DNA of 43,099 nt from Bacteroidota bacterium (GTDB taxonomy: Bacteria > Bacteroidota > Bacteroidia > Chitinophagales > Chitinophagaceae): contig JAFDXI010000093.1 in NCBI GenBank assembly GCA_018268035.1, forward strand, positions 1 to 43,099, in the 5' to 3' direction. The translations under genes and the position numbers were made by a program. Shown here one piece after another: positions 43,013-43,099 of this stretch. Under the pieces are notes generated by a model that was not told the origin of the DNA, did not search any database, and worked only from the letters and a program-made list of their open reading frames with translations. Numbering within the stretch: the first letter of the stretch is position 1; each line of letters begins with the position of its first letter.

Positions 43013-43099
43013 TCAGAAACTAAAAGATTTCTGACGATTTGGCTTATCTGGTTTTCCTCTTGCCCTTACTGCTCCTTCTTTAATTTGGTTGCACACATA
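43013..43099 (-). CDS. Possible C-terminal fragment of a gene cut by the window edge
   Basis: On the minus strand the last 87 nt are open in one frame and end with TGA at 43013-43015. The tail is basic and ends in PDKPNRQKSFSF. Its composition is plausible for a protein tail, but 28 codons is not enough to exclude chance. No family is recognised. Between it and 42830 I see only AT-rich sequence with a TATTTTG element at 42841-42847. Confidence 0.25.
   Translation of the reverse strand, partial: YVCNQIKEGAVRARGKPDKPNRQKSFSF

Noticed and set aside
1-43099. CRISPR array, prophage, transposase or tRNA/rRNA genes.
   Set aside because: None seen. The only tandem repeat is the heptamer array, which has no spacers, and no tRNA T-loop-like sequence or transposase motif was recognised.

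Overview
The window is chromosomal DNA from a Bacteroidota bacterium, most likely a member of the Chitinophagaceae. The evidence is low GC content, near absence of Shine-Dalgarno sequences, promoters of the TAnnTTTG type, secreted leucine-rich-repeat proteins with a type IX secretion (T9SS) C-terminal domain, many Sec/lipoprotein signal peptides, and family-typical fusions (E1 alpha+beta in one chain, SpmA+SpmB in one chain). No phage, insertion sequence, CRISPR array, rRNA or tRNA was recognised. Most of the window is housekeeping sequence.

Layout. 1-5100 (minus strand): a trp biosynthesis operon in the order trpE-trpG-trpD-trpC-trpF. It is preceded by a 13-residue Trp-rich leader peptide and an intrinsic terminator that together look like a ribosome-mediated attenuator. 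An 18-copy heptamer repeat lies beyond trpF; trpB and trpA are not in the window. 5160-13735 (plus): a membrane acyltransferase-like protein, a giant TamB-like protein and a fused 2-oxo acid dehydrogenase E1. 13749-19955 (minus): mutL, a mitochondrial-type citrate synthase, and a tgt-lptG pair; a small plus-strand ORF and a GC-rich inverted-repeat element sit in the gaps. 20437-23339 (plus): a beta-helix lipoprotein and a two-gene sulfite dehydrogenase (molybdenum subunit plus cytochrome c subunit, both predicted lipoproteins). 23419-34436 (minus): a DUF885 metallopeptidase-like protein, pnp, rpsO, an L,D-transpeptidase-like protein, obgE, two tandem paralogous LRR/T9SS proteins, and ychF. 34580-35812 (plus): an SpmA-SpmB fusion. 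35897-42830 (minus): a phytoene/squalene-synthase family gene followed by ppc, an outer-membrane protein followed by a vanadium-haloperoxidase-type lipoprotein, and a small unknown membrane-anchored protein.

How the genes work together. The trp genes convert chorismate to indole-3-glycerol phosphate under the attenuator. Citrate synthase, PEP carboxylase and E1 serve central carbon metabolism. rpsO, pnp, obgE, ychF and tgt serve translation and RNA metabolism. TamB-like, LptG-like and L,D-transpeptidase-like proteins serve the envelope. The accessory envelope genes (SorAB-like, beta-helix lipoprotein, LRR/T9SS pair, haloperoxidase with its outer-membrane neighbour) carry most of the novelty. 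The strongest regulatory signal is the trp leader. The strongest biochemical oddities are a PEP carboxylase with Asp where the catalytic His of the FHGRGG motif should be, and a sulfite-oxidase-family protein whose signal peptide has no twin arginine.
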